Below are positions 1-6,220 of a DNA stretch of 9,052 bases, piece by piece. The notes beneath the pieces were generated by a model, which was given only the letters and a program-made list of their open reading frames with translations, was not told the DNA's origin and made no database searches. How positions within the stretch are numbered: the stretch's first letter is position 1; the number at the start of each line of letters is the position of its first letter. The DNA is from an uncultured Lachnospiraceae bacterium (GTDB lineage Bacteria > Bacillota > Clostridia > Lachnospirales > Lachnospiraceae): positions 1 through 9,052 of the forward strand of contig CAJKQE010000091.1 in the NCBI GenBank assembly GCA_905201915.1, given 5' to 3'. The position numbers were made by a program, and so were the translations under genes.

Positions 1-131
1 ACTCTTGCCAGAGATTTCTCACTGGAATTAGAAAGGTTATCTACTACTACTACATCATAACCTGCGTTCTGAAGTTCTACTACTGTATGGCTGCCGATAT
101 ATCCGGCACCACCTGTTACTAATATTGCCAT
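1..131 (-). CDS. galE: UDP-glucose 4-epimerase, N-terminal part (runs off left edge)
   Basis: Only the first 43 codons are in the window; the rest lies to the left. The fragment begins MAILVTGGAGYIGSHT, the glycine-rich NAD-binding loop of the extended short-chain dehydrogenase GalE. It is followed by a beta strand ending in VVVDNLSNSS (residues 27-36), where the Asp after the second strand binds the NAD adenosine ribose. GalE interconverts UDP-glucose and UDP-galactose, and some members also interconvert UDP-GlcNAc and UDP-GalNAc; the fragment cannot tell which type this is. The start is fixed by AAAGGAGG seven bases upstream of the ATG. It lies 101 bp downstream of the NahK-like kinase, far enough to hold its own promoter, and in context supplies the epimerase step for sugar activated by the two genes upstream. 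Confidence 0.93.
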   Translation of the reverse strand, partial: MAILVTGGAGYIGSHTVVELQNAGYDVVVVDNLSNSSEKSLAR

Positions 132-165
132 ATTTATTCCTCCTTTGAGAAAAGCACTATTTTTT

Positions 166-179
166 ATGTTTCAAAACAT
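166..179. promoter_or_regulatory. Small palindrome in galE leader (possible operator)
   Basis: ATGTTTCAAAACAT has perfect 6-bp arms around two bases and lies between the candidate galE promoter and the ribosome binding site. The position would suit a repressor site. The region is AT-rich and the element is short, so chance is a real alternative. Confidence 0.2.
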
Positions 180-191
180 TTTTTATATTTA

Positions 192-225
192 TTTATACTC
201 TACCACTTTCTTCTACAAAATTCAA
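192..225 (-). promoter_or_regulatory. Candidate galE promoter
   Basis: On the minus strand, TTGAAT (220-225) is followed after 17 bp by TAGAGT (197-202), which runs into TATAAA (192-197). The spacing suits a sigma-A promoter and would give a leader of about 60 nt before galE. Which of the two overlapping -10-like hexamers is used cannot be told from sequence. The -35 overlaps the bases just past the kinase stop codon, so read-through from the kinase gene is equally possible. Confidence 0.4.
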
Positions 226-232
226 GAAAAGC

Positions 233-1330
233 TTAGCGATATTTATTTACAATTTCATTCATCTGTTCCAGTTTTTCTTCCATATCTTTTACCAGCTTAA
301 ACTGTGTACGGCAACGATCCAGATTATGACCTTCTCTGTGTACTTTAAAGTAATGGTCTCCCTCTAAATAGTCTGTAAGGAAACGCATACCACATTCATA
401 AGTCATTGTCATTGCACCAATTGGAAGCATATCCAATTCTTCTTTTGTAAGGCTTCCGTTACATCCTTCAATAAAGCCTTTTGTATACAAGTCAAATAAC
501 TCCATACTACAGGATACTTTAGATAAATCTCTTTCGTCTTCTTCTCCTGTACTTGCTCCGAAACGGATAGAGTCACCAAAGTCATTTACTGCAAGTCCCG
601 GCATAACCGTATCTAAGTCAATCACGCAAATTGCTTTACGTGTTTCATCATCAATCATAATGTTATTTAATTTTGTATCATTATGTGTTACGCGGAGAGG
701 AATTTTTTTCTCAGCCTGCATATCACATAAAATGTGTGCAAGTTTTTCTCTTTCTAATACAAAATTAATTTCTTCCTGTACATCTTTTGCTCTACCGCAG
801 GCATCTTCTTCTACTGCTTTTTTAAACTTAGCAAAACGGTCTACTGTATTATGGAAATTCACAATTGTTTCGTGAAGAGTTTCTGCCGGATAATCTGCAA
901 GAAGTCCCTGAAAATGGCCAAATGCAACAGCACTCTGATAGAAATCTTCTTTATTCTGAACTAAGTCATAAGTACTTGCTCCTTCAATAAAGATATAAGC
1001 TCTCCAATATTCTCCATCTTCATCTATACAAAAAGATTTTCCATCTTTTGTAGAAACAATATTCAAAGTTTCTCTTTCCGGATTTCCGCCATTTTCCTGA
1101 ATTTTTTTATTCAACCAAGAGGTAACCCCTACTACATTTTCCATAAGTTCTTCTGGATTTAAGAAAATATTCTTATTCATTTTCTGTAAAATATATCTTC
1201 TTGTTGTTCCGTTATCATCGCAGGTAACACGGAAAGTATCATTGATATGACCACTTCCATAAGGGATACATTCTACACAAGTCCCCTGAAACTGAAAACT
1301 TTCAATTGTTGCTGTTTTTACTTCTGCCAT
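233..1330 (-). CDS. nahK: N-acetylhexosamine 1-kinase-like phosphotransferase (NahK/LnpB type)
   Basis: A 365-residue protein of the aminoglycoside-phosphotransferase/choline-kinase fold, close in length to bifidobacterial NahK (about 359 aa). NahK phosphorylates GlcNAc or GalNAc at the anomeric position with ATP. Visible motifs are an N-terminal nucleotide-loop region (YGSGHINDTFRV, residues 24-35), the catalytic loop VTHNDTKLNN (214-223, Asp218 the expected base) and the metal-binding IDLDTVMPG (237-245), followed by DFGDSIRFG. The ATG at 1330 is chosen because GGGAGG sits seven bases upstream, inside the end of the preceding gene. A start 13 codons earlier would overlap that gene and lacks such a site. 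One base separates the two genes, so translation is probably coupled. Homologues are sometimes labelled 'mucin desulfatase' (MdsC) in databases, but the motifs are those of a kinase. Exact sugar specificity is inferred from relatives and context. Confidence 0.82.
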   Translation of the reverse strand: MAEVKTATIESFQFQGTCVECIPYGSGHINDTFRVTCDDNGTTRRYILQKMNKNIFLNPEELMENVVGVTSWLNKKIQENGGNPERETLNIVSTKDGKSFCIDEDGEYWRAYIFIEGASTYDLVQNKEDFYQSAVAFGHFQGLLADYPAETLHETIVNFHNTVDRFAKFKKAVEEDACGRAKDVQEEINFVLEREKLAHILCDMQAEKKIPLRVTHNDTKLNNIMIDDETRKAICVIDLDTVMPGLAVNDFGDSIRFGASTGEEDERDLSKVSCSMELFDLYTKGFIEGCNGSLTKEELDMLPIGAMTMTYECGMRFLTDYLEGDHYFKVHREGHNLDRCRTQFKLVKDMEEKLEQMNEIVNKYR

Positions 1331-1331
1331 T

Positions 1332-2258
1332 TTATTTTTCCTCCCAAAGTTTTTCAGGATATAATCCACTGTCTTTTAAGTTCTGAATTGCTGCTACAAC
1401 TACTGGTTTATCCTCTTTATAAGTTACACCATACCATTTATCCAGTGATTTTAACACCTGTACAGTAGCTTTATCTTCGTTTAATAATTCATCCACTACA
1501 AATGGAAGGAAATATTCGCATTTTAATGGATTTTTCTCCAGATTTTCATCTAAGAATTTAGAAAAACGAGCTTTCAATTCTGCTAAAATGCTTGGTGTAA
1601 AGCCCCACATATTCATAGACACTGTGCTTCCTTCTGGAATAACATTCCATGTTTCTCCATCATCTTCTGTATATGCAGTTCCGTTTTCTCTCTTTTCAAT
1701 ATGTGTTCTTTCATTAATTTCCTGAAGATATCCATTTTCATCTGTTACACAAACGCCTCTTGCAACATGTCCATTATCTGTCAGAGTATTTTCTAATACA
1801 TATCCAACCATTGTGTAACGATATTTATCATCATCTTCATGTGTTGTAAGATAATCATAAATCATTTTAAATGCATGGCTTCCATAGTAATCATCTGCAT
1901 TAATAACTGCAAATGGTGCATCCACTACGCCCAGACAGCTTAAAATCGCATGTCCTGTTCCCCATGGTTTTACACGGTCTGCCGGTACTTCATATCCTTC
2001 CGGAATATTCTGTAAATCCTGAAATACATATTCCACTTCGATAACTTTACTTAAACGGTCACCGATTGCCGCTTTGAAATCTGCTTCATTCGCTTTCTTG
2101 ATAATAAAAACAACTTTTTCAAATCCTGCTTTTACTGCATCATAGATGGAAAAGTCCATAATAATATGTCCCTGTGCATCTACCGGATCAATCTGTTTTA
2201 ATCCGCCATAGCGACTTCCCATACCTGCTGCCATAACTACTAATACTGGTTTTTTCAT
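1332..2258 (-). CDS. UTP-dependent sugar-1-phosphate nucleotidyltransferase (UDP-sugar pyrophosphorylase)
   Basis: A 308-residue cytoplasmic protein of the NTP_transferase fold. The N-terminal signature MAAGMGSRYGGLKQ (residues 9-22) is the nucleotide-binding G-x-G-S-R loop with its downstream Lys, and NADDYYG (120-126) carries the Asp that normally binds Mg2+. Such enzymes join UTP and a sugar-1-phosphate to give a UDP-sugar and pyrophosphate. It lacks the long C-terminal beta-helix of GlmU and is not a standard GalU sequence. Because it is followed after one base by the NahK-like kinase and then galE, its substrate is probably the hexosamine- or hexose-1-phosphate made by that kinase (inference); glucose-1-phosphate remains possible. 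The start has AAAAGGAG nine bases upstream. It lies downstream of a terminator and so probably has its own promoter. Confidence 0.8.
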   Translation of the reverse strand: MKKPVLVVMAAGMGSRYGGLKQIDPVDAQGHIIMDFSIYDAVKAGFEKVVFIIKKANEADFKAAIGDRLSKVIEVEYVFQDLQNIPEGYEVPADRVKPWGTGHAILSCLGVVDAPFAVINADDYYGSHAFKMIYDYLTTHEDDDKYRYTMVGYVLENTLTDNGHVARGVCVTDENGYLQEINERTHIEKRENGTAYTEDDGETWNVIPEGSTVSMNMWGFTPSILAELKARFSKFLDENLEKNPLKCEYFLPFVVDELLNEDKATVQVLKSLDKWYGVTYKEDKPVVVAAIQNLKDSGLYPEKLWEEK

Positions 2259-2308
2259 AACAATATTCTCCTTTTCTTGATGAATTCTTTCCTGCTTTCT
2301 TTATCCTT

Positions 2309-2317
2309 ATTTTATCA
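2309..2317 (-). promoter_or_regulatory. Candidate extended -10 promoter for the nucleotidyltransferase-kinase pair
   Basis: TGATAAAAT on the minus strand fits an extended -10 (TGn followed by TAAAAT). It lies about 50 bp upstream of the nucleotidyltransferase start and downstream of the importer terminator. No convincing -35 hexamer lies 17 bp further upstream, which extended -10 promoters can tolerate. Confidence 0.38.
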
Positions 2318-2416
2318 AAAAATTCTCCAAATTCCTTTGCACAAATTGATTTCTTTTTGTCATTTTTATGTAAATTTCATGTTTTCATATCCTTTTGTCC
2401 TGCCAAATAAGACCAT

Positions 2417-2445
2417 AAAAAGGCGCTGCACCTTCGTGCAACGCC
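2417..2445 (-). terminator. Rho-independent terminator of the ABC importer operon
   Basis: Arms 2422-2431 (GGCGCTGCAC) and 2436-2445 (GTGCAACGCC) form a 10-bp stem with one C-A mismatch and a four-base loop. On the minus strand the stem is followed at once by five T residues (2421-2417). It starts about nine bases past the stop codon of the small membrane protein. It separates importer transcription from the nucleotidyltransferase, kinase and epimerase genes. The plus strand has no comparable T run. Confidence 0.85.
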
Positions 2446-2453
2446 CTTGATTT

Positions 2454-2621
2454 CTATTGGTATTTTTTATTGTAAAGAAATAATAACACCAGAAGACCAA
2501 CTAATCCGATTAACTCCATAGCCAGACCTGTAAGACTGATATTTTTCTGCCCCACAATAATTAAGCCGAGGCAAACAATAAAAACAATACTTTTAATAAT
2601 AATCTTTACTGCATTATTCAT
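2454..2621 (-). CDS. Small two-helix membrane protein of the sugar importer operon
   Basis: A 55-residue ORF that begins MNNAVKIIIKSIVFIVCLGL and ends FLYNKKYQ. Two hydrophobic segments (about residues 7-23 and 33-50) are joined by a short polar turn around GQKNIS. Lys residues at both ends predict a hairpin with both termini in the cytoplasm. AGGAGG immediately follows the upstream permease stop, eight bases before the ATG, and only 13 bases separate the genes. A terminator follows directly, so it is the last gene of the importer operon. It resembles small proteins I recall being annotated DUF6903 beside carbohydrate ABC transporters in Lachnospiraceae, but I could not check this. Function is unknown; a transporter-associated subunit or stabiliser is a guess from position. 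Confidence 0.82.
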   Translation of the reverse strand: MNNAVKIIIKSIVFIVCLGLIIVGQKNISLTGLAMELIGLVGLLVLLFLYNKKYQ

Positions 2622-2634
2622 TACTATTTCCTCC

Positions 2635-3507
2635 TTATCCTTTCAGACCGCCGAGAGTCATACCCTCAGTTAAACGTTTCTGTACTGCGATATACAGGAT
2701 TAATGTAGGAAGCATAACAATTACAAGACCGGCATACATGATACCGTAGTTTGTAGCTGTCTTTTCTACTGCCATCAGGTTCTTAAGTCCCATAGCCAGT
2801 GTATCATGTCCATCCATTAATGTGTATGCAATAATATATTCATTCCAGAAGGACAGGAAGTTAAATAAGATAACTGTAATGATACTTGGTTTTGCCATAG
2901 GAATCATGATTTTTGTCATAGTTTTAAAGTAACCGCATCCATCAATGTAAGCTGCTTCTTCAAATCCCTTTGGAAGAGTTTTAAAGTAACCGCTCAATAA
3001 GTAAATAGTAAATGGAAGACTGGTAGCTGCATAAATCAGTGCCAGAAGGAAACGGTTATTCAGGAAGAAATCTACACCGAATGTCTTATTTGCATCTGAT
3101 AACATTAAGAAAATTGGAACTACAATGTAGTTTACATTAATAAACAAACCAGCCATACAAGCCAGATTCAAAATACCTTTGCATTTAAAGTTAAATCTTG
3201 CTAATACATAAGATGCCGGTAACGCAATTAAAAGTAAAAGGCAAAGAGACAATGCTGTTACAATAACAGAGTTTATGAAAAACTCTCCCATTTTGGCATC
3301 TACAAACGCCTGTTTAAAATTCTCCCAACGCGGATCTGTCGGAAGCGCCCACGGATTAATATCTGCGCCAATAAATTCTGCGTTTCTTTTTACACTGGCC
3401 ATGAATACCCAGCCAACCGGTACAATAATAGAAATTGCCAGAGCAAAAAGAGCAATATAAATGATAATTTTGGATAAAATCTTACCTACGCTATTTGACT
3501 TTTTCAT
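2635..3507 (-). CDS. Carbohydrate ABC transporter permease, MalG/CUT1 type
   Basis: A 290-residue inner-membrane permease with about six hydrophobic segments, the first at residues 12-37. The cytoplasmic EAA loop reads EEAAYIDGCGYFKTMTKIMI (183-202), the site that docks the ATPase. The C-terminus RLTEGMTLGGLKG (278-290) is typical of MalG-family permeases, which pair with a MalF-type partner in CUT1 importers of oligosaccharides. AAAGGAG lies 11 bases upstream of the ATG, and 18 bases separate it from the preceding permease gene. No ATP-binding subunit is encoded in the operon, so a shared ATPase of the MsmX type encoded elsewhere probably powers it (inference from what is known of Firmicutes CUT1 systems). 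The transported sugar cannot be read from the permease sequence. Confidence 0.93.
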   Translation of the reverse strand: MKKSNSVGKILSKIIIYIALFALAISIIVPVGWVFMASVKRNAEFIGADINPWALPTDPRWENFKQAFVDAKMGEFFINSVIVTALSLCLLLLIALPASYVLARFNFKCKGILNLACMAGLFINVNYIVVPIFLMLSDANKTFGVDFFLNNRFLLALIYAATSLPFTIYLLSGYFKTLPKGFEEAAYIDGCGYFKTMTKIMIPMAKPSIITVILFNFLSFWNEYIIAYTLMDGHDTLAMGLKNLMAVEKTATNYGIMYAGLVIVMLPTLILYIAVQKRLTEGMTLGGLKG

Positions 3508-3525
3508 TTCTTTTCGCTCTCCTTT

Positions 3526-4416
3526 CTAAAATTCTAAGACTTCTCTATCTGTAATCTTGTTTACAACTGCAGCAAGAACAAATGAGAAAATAAATACAAC
3601 TACACCGATTGCCATACCATATCCATATACACCTGCACCATAAGCCTGTTTGTACATGTAGTTCAGTGCAACCTCTGTTTTTCCATTTGGTCCACCATCT
3701 GTCATAATCTGAACAAACAAGAAACTTAAGTTAATGGTACTGATAATGTAGAAAGTTAATGTTGTACGAATATTATTCCAAATAAGTGGCAGAGTTACTG
3801 TAAAGAATGTATGTATTTGTGAAGAACCATCAAGAGATGCTGCTTCATACAAATCTTCCGGAATCGCTGCCATACTTGCCATATACATAACCATGTAGTA
3901 ACCAATAGCCTGCCATACAAGAGCAAAAATTACAGAATAAAGAACAATTTTCGGCTCACCCATCCACTGATGTACTAATCCATCCAAATGAATTGCCTCT
4001 AAAAATGTATTTAACAAACCTGAACTAGGATTGTAAATAGCACCAAAAATACCAGCTACAACTACAATACTTAAAATATTAGGAATATAGAAGATAACAC
4101 GGAAGAAATTTTTTCCCTTAAAATCTCCTCTGGATAATAAAGCTGCAAAAAGAACTGCTAATACAATTGTAAAAATCATAACTAACACAATAACCAAAAT
4201 TGTGTTCTGCATTGCTTCTAAGAAAGCTTTATCTTGCATCAATTTTGCAAAGTTTGCAAACCCAACAAATTCTTTCTTGTTTGTAATTCCGCCCATACGA
4301 TATAAAGACATATTAAAGACTTTTACTGTAGGAACGAAGATGAAGAGTAAAATTAAAAGAACTGCCGGTGCCAGACAGGCAAACACAAAACGTCCCTGTG
4401 ATTTTTTCCTGTTCAT
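3526..4416 (-). CDS. Carbohydrate ABC transporter permease, MalF/CUT1 type
   Basis: A 296-residue permease starting MNRKKSQGRF, with a first membrane helix at about residues 11-35 and five more hydrophobic segments. The EAA loop reads EAASLDGSSQIHTFFTVTLP (191-210). Near the C-terminus, MTDGGPNGKTEVALNYMYKQ (238-257) matches the conserved periplasmic-loop and following segment of MalF-type CUT1 permeases. It lacks the extra N-terminal helices and large periplasmic domain of enterobacterial MalF, as is usual in Firmicutes. AAAAGGAGG lies just upstream of the ATG. A hairpin with a T run separates it from the binding-protein gene 75 bp upstream, which should keep its expression below that of the binding protein. 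It forms the translocation pore with the MalG-type permease encoded next. Confidence 0.93.
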   Translation of the reverse strand: MNRKKSQGRFVFACLAPAVLLILLFIFVPTVKVFNMSLYRMGGITNKKEFVGFANFAKLMQDKAFLEAMQNTILVIVLVMIFTIVLAVLFAALLSRGDFKGKNFFRVIFYIPNILSIVVVAGIFGAIYNPSSGLLNTFLEAIHLDGLVHQWMGEPKIVLYSVIFALVWQAIGYYMVMYMASMAAIPEDLYEAASLDGSSQIHTFFTVTLPLIWNNIRTTLTFYIISTINLSFLFVQIMTDGGPNGKTEVALNYMYKQAYGAGVYGYGMAIGVVVFIFSFVLAAVVNKITDREVLEF

Positions 4417-4436
4417 GGTTTTCCTCCTTTTCTTTT

Positions 4437-4468
4437 AAAAACGGTGAGTCGTAAACAACTCACCGTTT
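4437..4468 (-). terminator. Intra-operon hairpin/attenuating terminator between binding protein and permeases
   Basis: Perfect 11-bp arms AAACGGTGAGT (4439-4449) and ACTCACCGTTT (4458-4468) enclose an 8-base loop. On the minus strand the stem runs directly into five T residues (4441-4437), so it looks like a rho-independent terminator. It sits between the binding-protein stop and the ribosome binding site of the first permease. Such elements commonly give partial termination or protect the upstream mRNA 3' end, so that binding protein is made in excess over permeases. Confidence 0.82.
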
Positions 4469-4491
4469 CAATATCCATGTTTAAATTGTGC

Positions 4492-5904
4492 TTACTTTAA
4501 AGCGCCTGCACATTTTTCCCATGTTTCTGTTAACTGTGCCTGCCAATCTTCTACTGTCATTTCACCTGTGTTTACACCATAAGCTGGTCCATAAACTGCT
4601 TCTTTCATATTCAGACCTTCGATTGGTTCTGTAGCAACCCATCCACCTGTAACTGTAACGATGTTATCTGCTGTTGATGCTTCGTAGCAGTCTTTTGTTG
4701 TACCTTCTGGTAATTTTTCAGCAGCACCTTTTACTGGAGCTACAACTGGAGCTGGAGCTGTTGTACCTGTTTCTTTATCTGTTGTTTCATTATTTAATAA
4801 AATATCAACAACTTTATCAGAATACATAAATTTGATAAATTCTTTTGCTAAATCCATGTTTTCAGCTTCTGCTGGAATCCACATCTGTTCTGTAAATGTG
4901 TACATTGTCTGGCTTTCATCGCCATCCCACTTAGGAGCTGGCATCATTCCCCATCTGAATTCTTCTGGTGTAGAAGCAGCCATTTCACCGATTACCCAGT
5001 TACCGTTTGGCATGAATAATGCTTTGTTATCAATAACGTTCTGCTGGTTGATTTTGAAACCACCGTCAGCATTTGCATTTGCTACTGTATCTTTTTCTGT
5101 GTAATCAGCAGATACTAATTTTCCTAAAGTATCAAGAACTTTTTTACCTGGTTCAGATGTCCATGTATCTTTGTCGTATTTGATTGCTTTCTGATAGAAT
5201 TCTGTTCCGCCAGCCTGTGCTAACATACTGTACATAGTTGCATCTAAGTAACCGGACTGTGGGAATGTGAATAAAGCAACGCCATCAGCTTTTGCTGCAT
5301 CACCTAAAGCAAAGAACTCTTCCCAAGTTGTTGGAAGATCATATTTTTTATTTTCACCTTCGAACAGGTTTTTGTTATACCAAAATCCTGTTGGTGTGTA
5401 GAAGATAGGTGCAAGATAGATTTTTCCATCAGCAAATGGCTGTGCATCTGTACCATCTGTAATACCATCTAACAGTCTGCTCTTTAATTCTTCATCAGCA
5501 AATACATCTGAGATATCAGCAACTGCACCTTCTTTTAACATTGTTTCTGTAAATCCGCTCTTCTGTCCTAAGTTGTAATATACTACGTCAGGGAATTCAC
5601 CTTTCTGAATGGATTTTGTTAAGTCCTTGTCCAATTCAGAAGACATTTCTAATTCTACTTCAACACCTTTTTCTTCTTCGAAAGCTGCTGCAATATCTTC
5701 CCAAATTTTTTCTCCGTTACCACCTTTGAAAGCAGCTAACTTCAGAGTCTGTTTTCCTTCTTCTGTTTCTTTGCCTTCTTCTTTACCTGTTTCTTCTTTA
5801 GCAGGTTTTTCTTCTTTTGTGTCTCCACATGCAGCAAGTCCAGATAAAGTCATTGTTGAAACAAGAGCCATGGCTACAAGTTTCTTTACCATTTTCATTT
5901 TCAT
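4492..5904 (-). CDS. Carbohydrate ABC transporter substrate-binding lipoprotein (CUT1 type)
   Basis: A 470-residue extracellular solute-binding protein. The N-terminus is a lipoprotein signal: basic MKMKMVKK, a hydrophobic stretch (9-23) and lipobox LAAC with the lipidated Cys at residue 26. A Glu/Lys-rich tether (27-51) leads into the bilobal domain, which begins around TLKLAAFKGG. Later segments such as FPDVVYYNLGQ and NGNWVIGEMAAS are typical of family-1 sugar-binding proteins, and length fits that family. Of three in-frame ATGs, the first is best placed eight bases after GGGAGG. It is the first gene of the importer operon, facing a divergent sulfatase. Codon choice is strongly biased to GAA, AAA, GCT and GTT, consistent with high expression. 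The ligand is unknown; an amino-sugar or sulfated oligosaccharide is inferred from neighbouring genes. Confidence 0.92.
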   Translation of the reverse strand: MKMKMVKKLVAMALVSTMTLSGLAACGDTKEEKPAKEETGKEEGKETEEGKQTLKLAAFKGGNGEKIWEDIAAAFEEEKGVEVELEMSSELDKDLTKSIQKGEFPDVVYYNLGQKSGFTETMLKEGAVADISDVFADEELKSRLLDGITDGTDAQPFADGKIYLAPIFYTPTGFWYNKNLFEGENKKYDLPTTWEEFFALGDAAKADGVALFTFPQSGYLDATMYSMLAQAGGTEFYQKAIKYDKDTWTSEPGKKVLDTLGKLVSADYTEKDTVANANADGGFKINQQNVIDNKALFMPNGNWVIGEMAASTPEEFRWGMMPAPKWDGDESQTMYTFTEQMWIPAEAENMDLAKEFIKFMYSDKVVDILLNNETTDKETGTTAPAPVVAPVKGAAEKLPEGTTKDCYEASTADNIVTVTGGWVATEPIEGLNMKEAVYGPAYGVNTGEMTVEDWQAQLTETWEKCAGALK

Positions 5905-5925
5905 CGCTAATTCCTCCCTATTTGT

Positions 5926-5940
5926 AGATGTTAAACATCT
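5926..5940. promoter_or_regulatory. 15-bp palindrome in importer leader (candidate operator)
   Basis: AGATGTTAAACATCT is a perfect palindrome of 7-bp arms around one central base. It lies between the importer's -10 element and its ribosome binding site. The position is typical for a repressor that blocks the start of transcription elongation. The arms share ATGTT...AACAT with the small palindrome before galE, but the spacer lengths differ. Confidence 0.42.
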
Positions 5941-5961
5941 CGTTTAGATTTTATATGTTAC

Positions 5962-5970
5962 ATTATAGCA
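5962..5970 (-). promoter_or_regulatory. Importer operon promoter, extended -10
   Basis: TGCTATAAT on the minus strand is a consensus extended -10 (TGn plus TATAAT). Transcription would start near 5955, giving a leader of about 50 nt before the binding-protein ATG. The -35 region 17 bp upstream (AAATAC) is poor, which suggests either reliance on the extended -10 or an activator. Confidence 0.68.
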
Positions 5971-6005
5971 CATTTTTTTATTTTGTATTTATATTATTTA
6001 TTGCA

Positions 6006-6046
6006 TATTTTGCACAATCCACTTTCTGTATGGTTATTTTGCCCAA
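6006..6046. repeat. Pair of 12-bp direct repeats upstream of importer promoter
   Basis: TATTTTGCACAA (6006-6017) and TATTTTGCCCAA (6035-6046) differ at one base and start 29 bp apart, close to three helical turns. They lie about 50 to 90 bp upstream of the importer's expected transcription start, a usual place for an activator. A shorter TTGCA repeat (6001-6005 and 6010-6014) overlaps the first copy. The AT-rich background makes chance possible. Confidence 0.3.
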
Positions 6047-6123
6047 AAACATAATATATTTCTTATTTATTTATGCTTTTCTCGTATTCTAACTCAATTT
6101 CCTCCCTTTTATCTTTCGTCACC

Positions 6124-6166
6124 TTCACCAACACCTTTTGATATTTTATAAATTACCTTGTATTTT
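6124..6166 (+). promoter_or_regulatory. Candidate sulfatase promoter(s)
   Basis: Two overlapping plus-strand arrangements fit sigma-A spacing. TTGATA (6138-6143) is followed after 17 bp by TATTTT (6161-6166), and TTCACC (6124-6129) is followed after 17 bp by TATAAA (6147-6152). Each matches the consensus at nine of twelve positions. Either would give a leader of about 50 to 60 nt. Confidence 0.4.
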
Positions 6167-6169
6167 CCT

Positions 6170-6179
6170 GAGAATTCTC
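6170..6179. promoter_or_regulatory. 10-bp palindrome at sulfatase transcription start
   Basis: GAGAATTCTC is a perfect palindrome located where transcription from either candidate sulfatase promoter would begin. It could be an operator, but it is short. Confidence 0.18.
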
Positions 6180-6220
6180 GTATAGTTGTAGATAGTTTGA
6201 ATGAATGGAGGAATGAAATT

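Larger units (their letters stand above)
5905..6220. other. Divergent intergenic control region (316 bp)
   Basis: This AT-rich stretch separates the minus-strand importer operon from the plus-strand sulfatase. It holds a ribosome binding site and extended -10 promoter for the binding protein, a palindrome in that leader, a pair of 12-bp near-identical direct repeats, and candidate promoters plus a ribosome binding site for the sulfatase. I see no RNA gene and no convincing small ORF in it. No regulator gene is in the window. Confidence 0.75.

Noticed and set aside
1331..1369. 13-codon upstream extension of the kinase (ATG at 1369)
   Set aside because: It would overlap the nucleotidyltransferase gene and lacks a ribosome binding site, whereas the ATG at 1330 has GGGAGG at good spacing.
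5609..5947. 112-codon Ser-rich open frame on the plus strand
   Set aside because: It is antisense to the N-terminal part of the binding protein; its Ser-rich translation is the reverse complement of the Glu/Lys-rich linker.
6158..6220. 21-codon upstream extension of the sulfatase from a TTG at 6158
   Set aside because: No ribosome binding site precedes it, the residues are unlike sulfatase N-termini, and the candidate -10 and palindrome fall within it.
5905..6220. Possible catabolite-responsive (cre) site or riboswitch in the divergent region
   Set aside because: I found no good match to the cre consensus, and the leaders of about 50 to 60 nt are too short for a typical riboswitch.
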